A DNA stretch of 64,000 bases from Zasmidium citrigriseum (taxonomy: Eukaryota > Ascomycota > Dothideomycetes > Mycosphaerellales > Mycosphaerellaceae), in the NCBI GenBank assembly GCA_002786025.1, contig NHNW01000046.1, positions 372,001 through 436,000 of the forward strand, given 5' to 3'. Positions within the stretch are counted from its first letter, which is position 1. Every line of letters starts with the position of its first letter. Positions 32,760 through 44,135 of the stretch are shown here, piece after piece. Both the position numbers and the translations under genes were made by a program. The notes beneath the pieces are model-generated. The model had not been told where the DNA came from. It did not search any database and saw nothing but the letters and a program-made list of their open reading frames with translations.

Positions 32760-33212
32760 TCATGGCCAGTTGGCGTCGACGGCGGGCGGTCCCATGGTGG
32801 CCGAGTATGTCATTGCCTTGTACTCGTTATTGATCTTCTCAAATGCCATGACTCCCACAACACACATGGCGATTCCTGGAGGATCTCCCGTCACCACATG
32901 GTGTGCATGGAAAATGGCCGACTGAGCGGTGGAGCCTGGCTGGACTCTGTGCTCGCGGACTTCGAGATGGTAGTTGGGACTTCTTGTTGTGATATCCTTG
33001 AGATCATCGAGGAGTCCTTGCAGGTTGACCCAGCGCTTCTGTTCGCTCGATCGAAAACCGCCTCGTTCGGCCCGGAAGCTAGATGCGCAGTTCTTCCATG
33101 CTGGTGAGTCTGGTGAGAAATCGCGAGCATTGATGGCGTCAACCATGGATTCGAAGACGCCTCGAAAGTGGGCTATGGCATCATCCGGAAGGGGAGAGAA
33201 ATCTGTGCCCAT
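32760..33212 (-). CDS. SnoaL-like / NTF2-fold small protein
   Basis: Intronless, 150 aa from the ATG at 33212. An N-terminal helix (DAIAHFRGVFESMVDAINARDF), a segment of mixed charge with a Trp-Lys pair, then alternating strands (YHLEVREHRVQPGSTAQSAIFHAHHVVTGDPPGIAMCVVGVMAFEKINNEYKAM, listed by order) fit the SnoaL/NTF2-like cone fold. Such proteins range from polyketide cyclases to non-enzymatic binders. No catalytic set is visible. Stops of this gene and the pseudo-phosphatase lie only 77 bp apart, tail to tail. Confidence 0.7.
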   Translation of the reverse strand: MGTDFSPLPDDAIAHFRGVFESMVDAINARDFSPDSPAWKNCASSFRAERGGFRSSEQKRWVNLQGLLDDLKDITTRSPNYHLEVREHRVQPGSTAQSAIFHAHHVVTGDPPGIAMCVVGVMAFEKINNEYKAMTYSATMGPPAVDANWP

Positions 33213-34779
33213 GTTTCGATGGAAGCAGAAGAAGTGAATGCTGCAGACGTCGCCTTTGCAATGTCTCGAAAGAGTAAAGTCTGACGAGTCTGCTTCCTGG
33301 TCAAGGTATCACCGTATCAGCGCAGGTGGTGGAGGTGTAGTTGAGAAGCATTGAGTTCACGCGTAGCTGCATGGAGCTCGCCGCCCGGTCTGGGAGGAAG
33401 GAAGGGTGCAAGGTGCACTGGACGCATGCGGCAAGGCTAAAACAGACTTCAATGCATGCACTCCCGGTCACCGCGCCACGTTTCTCGTCCCGCAGTCTGG
33501 ACGTGGTCGCAATCGGTCAGCCAGCCATCAGCCATGTGCGTGGAAGCACCAGAACGCAGTCGAGTGGTCGGCGTGTCAAGAAGGCGTTTCGCAAGAGAAG
33601 TCTGTCAGCGAAGAAGAGACACGAGACACGCAATCTTGATGAGGCTCCCAAGCCACGGCAGCGGTCCTCCCGTGAAACTCCAGGCGTCTCCGCTCCTCGT
33701 TTCGGGTGATGCCAACCAACGGGACACGTGTGTGGGCGGGCGCTCAACTGCATCTCATCCACCTCTGCAGTGCGCCCGGCGGTGATGAGGATTGAGGGTT
33801 GCGTCCTGCGATGCGAAAGCAAGACCTGTGTGAATTTACTTATCGTGGTGCTGTGTCTCGTTCGGGCATCCGCAGCGGTCGGCGATGCGGTGAGGGATAG
33901 ACATCAACGCAAAGTCATCGATTCACTCCATGACGTTGGCTTCTCGCGGACAGGCTGGCATCCGGCTTCATCACGCTTGGATCCCCTCTCGAAGGATGGG
34001 CGTCGGGCGCTAGTCAGCCGAACGCCGCCAACTTCCCTGTTCCTTGATTTTGATAGGATCGCCGTCGACATCAGGTTTCCAAGTCGATGCTGCATCCGGA
34101 TGCACGCTCGGAGAATTGGGCAAGCCACTCCATGGAGCTTGCTATTTTGATAGCAGGGGGGGCATGGGAAGATGCGACGACGAGCACTGGATGGAAGGGC
34201 CACGGCGAGGTGAAGAAGATTGTCGTCTTCCCTATCGAACCATCACGGTAAGTCGCCCGCTCTGGACAACGCCTCCTCGGCGCGCCTGTTGGTTGTTGGC
34301 GCGGAGCATATCTGACTGGCGCCAGTCTGACGATGATGCATGAGCCTTGACCAAGCTTCCAAGATACCAGCCTCTTCTCCAGACGCCATACGCCATCGAG
34401 ACGACTCCACCTCCCCAATAGAGTTCAATCTCACATATCATCCTGGCTTGCGCTCCACTCGCCATCTGCGGCTTTCTTTTGGGGCCGGCATCAAGCATCA
34501 TATCCTGATACCCTGTCCCGTCTTGCCGCCTTTTGTACCTCCAAACGCCTCTCATCAATGACCGCTACGACTGCACATCTCGCTCTCTCTCGGGGTTGTT
34601 GGGGATTGACTGCATGAACGACCTGCTGTGTCCAGCAATGAGGGCGGTAGGAGGGCATCGGATCCATATCTGAGGGACGCCTTATCCTGAGCAATTCCCT
34701 GTCCTCTCACCCACCGCCTCGGCAGGATCCAGGAATTTTCCTAGGACGCTGGACGTTCGATAGATTAATTCGAATCGAC
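33213..34779. other. Gene-free 1.6-kb interval
   Basis: Between two divergent genes. Open frames up to about 140 codons occur on the plus strand (for example 33341-33709 and 33728-34150), but residue make-up is Arg/Ser/Cys-rich with no motif, so I treat them as chance frames. This probably contains the promoter and leader of the DUF8004-like gene at 34780. Confidence 0.45.
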
Positions 34780-37495
34780 ATGGGGCTCAATCGCATGAGC
34801 TATCCTCGCTCCTTCACCTTGGAGAGCTTGCCGACTTTATCAACCCGAGGAAATCTGCAGCGGGTTCGTCGGTTCGATGGTGTTCAAAAGTCGAGCAGGA
34901 CATGGGATGGCCTGCGTAAGGTAAGCTCCCCGGCTGACCGCATCGGAATAAACATGGGAGAATTGGGACCTGACTTTATAGGATGACGAACTTTGGCTGA
35001 ATGATGCCAACTGCATTGTCCACCTTTACGAGGCGGCCACCTCAAGGAGAGGTCCATCTTTAAAAGTTCCTCTTCGACCGCTCGAAGAAGCCAACAACCG
35101 CTATCTACTTGATGAGTGCTTGTACAAGCCGGCGGCGCTAAGTCCATCAGCCAGCGACGACGACAATTCGGATAGCGGCTACTGCGGATCGACCAGCAGC
35201 ACCGGCGATCGACTTTCTCAACCCTGTGAGCTCTACGTACCTGCGCCTGATCATCTCACGAGACAAGAAGCTTCTCTCTATCACATAGGAACGCGCAACT
35301 ACTTCGCATTCCTCCTATCGAAACCGATAGTCGGTGAGAGCCTAGGCAGAGCCCTCGCCCAACTTGCACAGCGGGTGGAAGAGTGGCAGCCAGAGTCCGT
35401 GAGCTCAACGGCGTTATTGGACTATTGTCAAGAGCAAGGATACTTGGACTTTTCAGAGAACGTTGATTATGCATTGGCGTCTCTGTATCTGGCTGAGCAG
35501 GCGCGAATAAATTCGATTTGGGTGGACGCATTTGCGCATTGCGTGGGAATGCAGGATCGGTTGGACGGTAGTATTGATGCAGGAGGTTTAAGCGACCTTT
35601 CGAAAGAGATGATCAGCAAGTCCGCGCTGGACATGGAACAACACATTTCGAAGATGACCAAAGCTCTGGGCGAGTTCCTGGAAGACGACCTTGGATCGGA
35701 CTACTTGGGTCTCTCGAAGCCATTGAGAGCTCATCTCGACCGCTTTCGAAGTTACCTTCACGTATACTACGTCAACTCGATCGGATACTTCCCGCCAGAT
35801 CCAAACGACCCATGGGACAAGAGGATGTGGTGTAGCATGTACGACGATTTCCGATGTCTGTACGAATTCCTGGCCGACACAGGCTCCTCAATCGATCCGG
35901 CTAGTAACCACGGGCTGAACGGAGGCCTTTGTGTGGTGCAGAATGTCCAAGCCTTCGACGAACGCCACGGTCACACTCCACTTCCCCATCCTTTGCCACT
36001 CGTGCCGGAAGTAACAACCCGCAAACGAAACGCGGAGGGGCAAAGGAGCTTGCGAGGATTTAAACTGGGTCGTTCGGAGGGAGCACCGGGCAACACAACA
36101 CCCGAGAAGCAGGCATTGGCTCAAGCATGCAACAGTCACAACAGAGACCTTCTGACCAATCGACTGGTGAAAGAATATATCCATTTCGAAAGGCAGAAGC
36201 TGGAAGAGAAGGTCTCCATCAGCGAGGCAAGGAAAGTCCGATGGCTGTTGGTCTATGGCGTCCTGCAGATGCTCATCAGCATCACTCGAGCTCCCACGGA
36301 GGTGCAGGACACGGATTCGTCATCGTATCCACTCTGCATTTCAACCTCCAACTGCACTCCTCCATGGACGCAGAATATAATGGACTCTTGGGATGAAGAT
36401 CAGCCTTCACGACTGTCTGCTGAGATGGAGTCTGTGAGGAAGACATTGGAGGACGACCGGATATCAATTCGACCGGATTGTGATGCTGACTGTGCTGACG
36501 ACTTCTTTGCCATGAATGGTATCTCGAGATCGACGTCGGACATGAGCTTGAGCAACATCTCACTGCCGTTGCAGCCCTCGCCACAACTATCGCGGACAGC
36601 ATCTCTTCGATCGGGCGTCAGCTCCCTGCATCGCTCCGTAGTGGGCAGTCTATCCCGCCGAAACAGCGTCAGACGCGGCAGTCTCATCTTCCCCAAGAAA
36701 GAAATGTCCTTCTGCGACACCCTGGTCGAAAGCCACATCAACGGCTCAGAAGACGAAGAAGAAGAAGACGCCTCCCCAGACCAAAGCCCCACAACCTCCA
36801 ACCCCCACGACGACGGCGAGATCTTCGAACTCGAAGCCCCTCTGCCCGAAATGAACAAAGTCCCCACCCTCGAACTCCACCAACTCCACCAACCACACCA
36901 CCACCGCAGCTTCAGCGACGACGACCCAACAGCCCTACGAAACTCGGCTGCGAGCCAACTCTCCGCCCTCACGAGCCAATACTGCAACTCCAACACCTCT
37001 TCCTACGTCGAACCAGAAACCGAAACGCCGTCAAGCGAAGTCTCCTCCCCTGACATCCGCCCCAATCTCGACGTCGACCTCTCAGCCTTCGATTTCGGAT
37101 TCTCCCCGCAAGAACTCCCGCCCGCATCCTCATCCAAACCCTACACTTTCAAAGCCTCGCCTCCGCCGACGTATCATCCTGCGCCATCTTCACCTCCCTC
37201 AGCGTTCTCTTCTCGTCACCCGAGTCGAACGAAACGTCTCTCTGTCAATGCGGGCACATATTCGCCCACGGGAGGCTCGCGCCGAATCTCCCAGCTGAGA
37301 GCTCTGAGCACGGAATCTGTGGCTTCGACGGGTAGCTCGGGGAGTTCGAATTATCCGGAGAGTAGCGTTCAGGCAGCGGAGATTGAGGAAGAAGAAATGA
37401 GGGGAAGGAGGAGGTTGAGGGGGTTGGAGAGGATTCCGGGGTTTGGGATTGTGGATGGGGAGGTGAGGCTGCCTGGGGGTGAGCAGAGGGAGTAG
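34780..37495 (+). CDS. Large fungal protein, DUF8004-like N-terminal half, disordered tail
   Basis: Two exons, 34780-34920 and 34982-37495, with a 61-bp intron (GTAAGC donor, CCTGAC branch, TATAG acceptor), giving about 884 aa. The N-terminal half is globular: DDELWLNDANCIVHLYEAATSRRGPSLKVPL, then LYVPAPDHLTRQEASLYHIGTRNYFAFLL, and a helical region with HVYYVNSIGYFPP (features given in order). I recognise this wording from fungal proteins grouped as DUF8004, with moderate certainty. Residues 400-884 are low-complexity Ser/Pro/Glu-rich with an acidic EDEEEEDA patch and many SP sites, suggesting phosphorylation. No enzymatic motif. Function unknown. Confidence 0.8.
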
Positions 37496-37726
37496 ATGAA
37501 GCGATGAATTGAAGGAAAGAAAGAAAGAGATGATGTGAAGGAGGAGGCGTCCTTTTGTGTTTCTGTTCCACTTTAGCGATTTGTTGCATTTTCTTGGTGG
37601 CACTCATTATACCCCGGGGTTCATTGGTGTGGATGATTGTTGTTGTTGATGAAGATCAAGAAGAAGTCAATACGACATTGAACTTTTCCCTTGCCATAAC
37701 ACCTCAACTCTCCCATCAATCATTCA

Positions 37727-38748
37727 CTAAATCGCCGGCTTGTCATTCGGCTTCCTATTCGAGAACACCGTCGTAGGACTCTCCAATTTCTCCCCATCCA
37801 ATTCAATCTCCACTTTCTCGTTGTAAAAGCAGCACAAGCCTGAAACTCATCAGCCCCAAAGCGTGAAGAAAATAGGTGATACATACCTTCAATCCTCGCA
37901 CTCTCCATCAGTGGCGCGTTATAATACCACACCACATCCTCGAAAACCTTTCCATCCCCCAAATCAACACTATAATAACTCGCTTCGCCTTTATACGGAC
38001 ACTTGGTCTTGGTGTTCGAAGGTCGAAGAACACTCGCGTCGATACTCGTTAGGGGGAGGTAGTACCTCACCGGGAGACCTGACCCATCATCAGCACCAGC
38101 ATCCCAAGGACCAGAAGAACATGACAGGAAAGAGGCCAATCTTACCAGTCTCATAAAGATGCATCGCAAACCCCGTCTCCGCAACCTTCCTCCCACCAAC
38201 CTTGACAACAATATGTCGTGTCGACTGCAAAATATCCACCCTCTTAAACGGATCCTTCGGATGCACGAAAATCGGCGTCGACTCCTCAAACCACTGATCC
38301 ACAGACGCAAAATCCACCTTCACCAAGCCCTTGACTTCAGCCCCTTTGCCATCCAAATCCTCACTAAACGCAAGCACATTCTCGATCTTATTCCCTTCCT
38401 TCACATCCAGAGTCCAACGCGTGGCGACGACCTTCCCCTCATCATTCTTGAACTCCTCACCCTCGGATATTTTCACGGAGGGATGGAGATTCTTTTTGAA
38501 GGCGGAAGAGGGGATGTAGAGTTGGGGGTAGTAGGGGTGTTCCCAGACGAAGACGGAGGCTGTGGTTTTGAGGATGTAGATTCCGGCGTGCAGGAGTTGG
38601 ATCAAGCGCGGGGTGGGGAGGGTGCGGACGGGGCCTTGGGTGGCGAGTTTGAGGGCGAGGGTTTTGAGGCTTAGAAATGTTTTAGTGACAGTGTGCTTGG
38701 AGGGTGGATGGTGGCGATTGTTGTGGATACATGTACTCACTCGGCCAT
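37727..38748 (-). CDS. DUF427 (NTP_transf_9-like) protein, duplicated domain
   Basis: Four-exon model: 38748-38741, 38669-38146, 38078-37887 and 37839-37727, introns 71, 67 and 47 bp, about 278 aa. Exon 1 encodes only two and two-thirds codons (MA plus part of D). The C-terminal half matches DUF427: VRYYLPLTSIDAS, the conserved TKCPYKGEASYYSV and VVWYYNAPLMESARIEG. The N-terminal half carries a weaker copy (YYPQLYIPSSAFKK, ATRWTLDV). DUF427 proteins are small beta-rich proteins found in bacteria and fungi with no settled activity. Exon 1 is the least certain part of this model. Confidence 0.8.
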
Positions 38749-39684
38749 GTTTGGTATAATCTCTTGCTCTTGCGGAGGGGATATCAAAGCCTGCACTTTT
38801 CTGGCCTTCGACGATGGTCTTGCTGTCTTATATTTTCTCTTGGTTTCAACTCGTTCCGTGGAAGAAGTGAAGTCAACAATCGATATGTCAGCACATGATG
38901 AAGTCCGCCGGAAGGTGGGGAAGGTACCCACGATGACCTTGCTGTACGAATCAGGAAGGAAAGATGTATCAGCCCGAGTTCTCGTAGCAATAGATGTGGA
39001 ATCTTTGCTATAACCTAATCCTCGTTACGTTGCGTTGGTCACTTCAGGCAAATCTTGATTCGCATCTACCCCTTTCAATTGTCAGCATCTGAACGTGGAA
39101 GAGGACATGAGATGGGAGGATGATGATAGTCTGTACACTCGCTTCTGATTTCGACTGCGAACATCGACGCTGGGGCGACAAAAAGGTCCTGTATAATCAT
39201 ACAATTTCGACTCCGATCAATCTCCCAGAAGCCATGGTAGTTCGTCATCCCACACCAAACAGCCACGCCAGCAAGACAATCTCACTGCGGCTCGCTCAGA
39301 ACGCTAGAAGAAACTCCCTCTCTCATACTGACAAAAGTCCTCCGTGGTGGTGAGGACGAGAACGAATAGGGTATGATGCATCGCAACAACAACAAAAAGA
39401 GGTATCCGCCGTGGCAGAAACAAATATCATGTCCATCACCCTGCTCGCCATCAAGACATTTCTGTCCCATGCCTGTGGTGATCCGGTAAAACATCCATCA
39501 ATTACTATGCATCTGTCCCATGCATTCCCATAATCCCGTTTTCAGCAGTCTGTCATCGTATTGCTGCTGGATCATTCGCTTATTCACATTAACAAGAAAC
39601 CGGTTCGAGAGTGTAGTAGTGTAGTAGTATATCGTATGTCGTAGCAGAGTCTGTGTCCTGCTCTGTCGGAAGGCTGTTTCGGTT
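38749..39684. other. Intergenic region upstream of the DUF427 gene
   Basis: 936 bp: DUF427 promoter plus the 3' flank of the BEM3-like gene. A short imperfect GTAGTA repeat lies near 39610-39645. No gene is seen. Confidence 0.4.
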
Positions 39685-42600
39685 TTAGAAACTCGTAGGT
39701 TGTTCTTCGCGCAATTTCGATGCGCTGCTCTTCTTTGTCGGTCCCATAACGTTGTTGACAACGAGCATTCCGCTCTCGCGACGCTTGGCCTTGACATCGC
39801 GTGGCGTCGGGGCGCCGGTCCCTGTCATGCCGTAGACTGTCGGTGAACGAAGCGCATCGTTGAGGCTGCCGTAACCGCCGTCACCCTGTGGGGCCATCTG
39901 GTAGCTTGCATAGCTCGGATGCATTGGAATCATGCCGGTGTCCTCCGCGTGGTAGTTACCCATGGATTGGAACTGAGTCTGATTGTACGCCGGCGTTGGA
40001 AGGTCGCTGAACATTTGCTTGCGCGGAGATCGCAAGTCGGTAGGAGGCGCAGTCGACTTCCCCTCGCGTGGGGACAAGGGCGCCTCTGCGACGTCAAGCG
40101 GTTCTCCGAAGATGCGAGGCTGCTCTTCTACGAACAGGGAGATGAGAGGCCCAGGTAGGTTCAAAGTCGGTGAGAAGACGACGCCAACTGCGAGATTGTT
40201 AGTACACGAAAGTTTGTATGGATGGAAGGATGCTTACGATTGCGGACCGTCATCTTGTTGTAGGCCACATTGTCGACGATGCATACCATGAAATGGGACA
40301 GAGCGTCCAGCAGCGCCCGATTAGCCAAAGGCATTTTGTGCACGAGCGTATTGAGCTTCAGAACCTTGCGGTCAGTGTCCTCAATCTCCAAGCATTTCAA
40401 GAAATCGATGTGCAGGTCTCTGGTGAGGATGCTGGCCGGCAATTCGCGCAAGTACAGCTTGAGCAAGCTAGCAACCGCATGTATGTCGTAGTGATTTTCG
40501 TCAGAAAGAAGGTTGACATCTCCTTCTTGGTCGAAGCGGTCTTTGAGCGACTTAATAACGGTGTTGGAGCCCGACAAGCGGAAGATGCCCTCTTCGCCGA
40601 TAGCGTTCTTGGCCATGAGGTACTCGATGCACCGATAGACCACAGCGGGCAGTTCGGTATCTGTGTCACCAGGCGACGCAAGTTCCACCGCTTCGGCCAA
40701 AGGACGACCAAAAACCTTTCTCATAGCGAATGATCGATCTTGAGCGCTCGACGATGTCTTGCTGCTCTCGCTGGTGTTCAAATCAGAAGACGAGCGCCCT
40801 CTGCTAAAAGGCAAGCTGGAAAACATGCTACGCTTCTTGTCTTTTGCACCAGGTGTGGGCGGTGGCTTCATGCCCCAATCACCAGCGTTCTGGATGACCT
40901 GAAGATTGGTAGGTCCTGATATAGCTGGATGGGTGGCGCTCGGCTGAGGATCGTTCGCAACCTTGTCATAAGGTGGTGAGGGCGTGTGAGCGACTCGTGG
41001 GCTTGCTGGCGGGCCCATGATCGGTGCTTCGCCAGCAACCGTCTCGTTGTAGTTAACAGTTCGCACCTGGTCGATGGACCTGGATTGCGCAGAGTCCTTG
41101 CTGTTGTTTGAACTTGGTCGCAAGTCGCTCATTGATTTCTGCATTCGCGGGCTTCGAGGCGCACTGATTTCAGTCTTGGACACCTGCGCTTGCCGTGCAG
41201 GTTGATGATCCTCGTCGTCCCTGTAGTCGACATACTGGAGCAAAGCATCCACCCAAGCATCCCGCTCTTCGTCACTCTCGGCACACAAGACGTGCCTGAC
41301 GAGGCTGCTCGAGTCCTTCTTCTTGGGTTCCAAGATCAGGAAGGCGTGTCTGAACTGATTCTCCTCGTCCTCGGACGCACTTTGGGCTTGCGATGACTGC
41401 TTTCCAATCTGGGCATTTTGAAGTTTGATCAATCCCAGATGAGCACCGCCAGGACCTTCGAAATACTTCAAGTTCGGTCCATCGAGCACGAAGTATCGCG
41501 CCTTCCAGCCACCAAAGTTCTTGCCGCGCTTGGTGAGATAGCCTGCTCTGTTGGGTCGCAATGCAGATGCTGGAGATTCTGGGCGGCCGTCCAGATTCGC
41601 GCCAAAGTAGTCGTCTCCCTCGCCGCCTATGGCATCCGAAGAAAGGAATTTGCAGACCATCATTGCAGGACGGTCATTCGTGACAGAATCAAGCATCCTG
41701 TCGAAATAGTGATTCAGCGCCAATCTCCTTGCGTCAATCTTTGCGGGGGCGTGTCCTGTGAAGAGGGCCTTATCGGGGAGGCGATCGCGCACAGTGACAA
41801 GCGATTTCACTTGCTGGTCCAGAGCAGCGAGGGCAGCATAAGTCTTCTCGACCCGCCACAACTGCATGTTATCCGAACGTGAGTGCACTGCCAATTGGAG
41901 CACTGGGTTCTCGTCGGCGTGCTTTGGTGCAATGAAGCTCGCGCGCGAAGGTCGCATTCGTGATGAGGAGGTCTTGACGTATATTGACGGAAGTGCATTC
42001 GGAGGCAGTAGCAAATCCGGATACTGTTCCGTTGTGAGTCCTCTGAAGATTTCGCCTGGTGAACGTGCAATAGGATCGCTTGAGGTAGAGGCGCGCTCGC
42101 GGTCTGGCGTGGCATCTGGCGAAGGCTTCAGTCTGTCAACAACAGTCGATACCGGTTGAGGTTGGGGCTGCATTTGTTGGTGATAAGCTTTGGCTCTATC
42201 AAGATGAGGGGATATCATGGCAAGCGGCGTCTGGGGCGGCAGCGGAATGGCAGATTTTGGCGCTCGAGGTGACAGGGGTAAGCCAGCCTTAGGAGACATT
42301 GGAATGGAATTCGCAGCAGCGGTCATCTGGCGAGGCATTGGCGAGTTGGGCGGTCTATCGCCTGGACGCGGGCTCATCGGCAGTCCTGGACTCATTAATG
42401 ACGGTGCCGTGTTATTTCGCTGAAGCATGCCAGAGGCATCGGAGACCGCGCGGCTGCGAACGATCTCAGCAGGGTTGGCAGTGGATTGGAACATCGGCGG
42501 CGGCTGGCGAGGTGCTTCTCGTGCGGGCTCCTGTGCGATCTGTTCGACCATTTGGGGCACGGGCGCTGGCACCTCAATCTTGTCGCCGGAAGGTCTGCTC

Positions 42601-44135
42601 TTGCTCTTCTTCTCCTTCTTCGATCGGCTGCGCTGTTCGTCTTCCTGCCGGGCCAAAACTTCTCGTTCACGATCGTCATCCTCACGAGTCTTTCTACGGC
42701 CCCTCTCGATGAATTCTGAACGCGCGCTCTCTGGATCGTCCTCGTATTCCGAATCTGAAGCATCGACGATGTTATTCACGACGCTTGGGTCGATCTTCGG
42801 TGCGTCAAGTTTCAGGGGTGCGGGTGGCGCCTTCCTCGTCTTAGGACTCGAGTAATACTGTGCAGATGCTGGTGGGCTGGCCTGTACAGAAGAAGCTGAC
42901 ATGCTCTTGGAGTGTCCATGGCCAAACTTCGGACTCTGGGCATCAACGGTCTTTGGTGACATAGGAGGTGTATTGTTGTTGGTAGGCGTTCTTTGCGACA
43001 TTGCCATGACCATGGCCGGCTTGGCGTCGCTCATGGAGATGGGTACTGCAGTCGCAGTGTTGGTACCGCTCAAGCTGTTTGCAGATTGTGGTGTTGCTGG
43101 TAGTCCTGACGATTGTACGGCGGCGTCTTGTGGTGTATCTGAACGGCCTCCGCTGGCCGGAGCTGCTTCTGAGCTATTGCTTGTCTTGCGCGTGTCCACA
43201 CTGATGTCGCGTGACAGGTCTGACGGAGGCTCCATGTGCGAGGGTGAGGGACTGGCTTCTTGCGAGTCTGGCCCATCGCCCATGACTGAGGTTATCAGAG
43301 ATGGTGCAGAAGTGGAAGAAGCCAGATTCTCCTTCAATTTCCTCCTATACCGCTCTTTCTCCTTCAAAGCCTTTTCAAGATCTTTGTTCAGACCCAATAT
43401 CATAGCTCGCTGCTTCTCCACCAGCCTCCATAATTGAGCATTGTGAGAAGCGGCCTGCTGCCTCTCAGCAATCAGCTTCTGAAGAGCGGCCTCCGCAGAG
43501 CCGGCTGCGGTTATGAGAGCGGCCGCATCCTGTGGGCCGGCATTATCAGAGACGCGATATGCATTAGTGGGATTAGCGGTGCGTTGCGAAGCGGAGGATA
43601 TAGAGGAGACGGTCGAATCGATGGAGGCGGTTCTATGAGCCATTATAGGACCACGATCTGGACGAGTGGCCGCTTTCGAGGTGCTCATGACCGTGGGAGA
43701 GGTGGGAGGAGAAATCTGAGGTGCAGCGGCAAGCACCGGGGACGAAGCGTTGCTGCGGGTGAGCTGATGCTGCGACTGGAGCTTGCCAGCGGCTCTCTGC
43801 TCGTCCGCTACAGCCTGGCGCGTAATGGCCTCGCGAATGTCATCCTTGCCCGTGACCTTTTTGGCAGGATTCGGCGCTCGCGGCTGGCGGGCGAGGTGCT
43901 GCTGCTGGCGAGGATCGGAGTCGGCGGCGCTGGCGAGAGCGGTGGGCGAGGCGGGAGAGTTGGCTGTGGAGGGCGATTGTTGGTCGAGAGGAGATCGCAG
44001 AGCAGAGTCTGAGGCAGCGTGAGAATCTTGCGCGGGCTCAGGCTGGTGCGCGGTGGTTGGCGCGCGAGTCGACGGTAGACCTTGCGTAGTGTGGAGGGTT
44101 GGCCACCTGGTAGTGGCATGCAAGGGTGCGGCCAT
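39685..44135 (-). CDS. BEM3: Rho GTPase-activating protein with PX and PH domains (BEM3-like)
   Basis: Two exons, 44135-40238 and 40187-39685, with a 50-bp intron (GTAAGC donor, GTACTAAC branch, CGCAG acceptor) inside the RhoGAP domain. The joined protein is about 1466 aa. Order: disordered N-terminus with an early coiled coil (about 220-270, EKQRAMILGLNKDLEKALKEKE), a long Ser/Pro-rich region, PX domain (about 710-820, LPSIYVKTSSSRMRPS), PH domain (about 870-985, GYLTKRGKNFGGWKARYFVL) and RhoGAP (about 1139-1345) with the arginine finger in GIFRLSGSN and the signature NKMTVRN. This matches yeast Bem3, which stimulates Cdc42 GTP hydrolysis and binds phosphoinositides at growth sites. The splice falls right after NKMTVRN, so an unspliced model would truncate the GAP fold. 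Confidence 0.92.

Noticed and set aside
33341..34150. Two plus-strand frames of about 120-140 codons
   Set aside because: No motif, biased residues, no splice or promoter support; likely chance frames upstream of the DUF8004-like gene.
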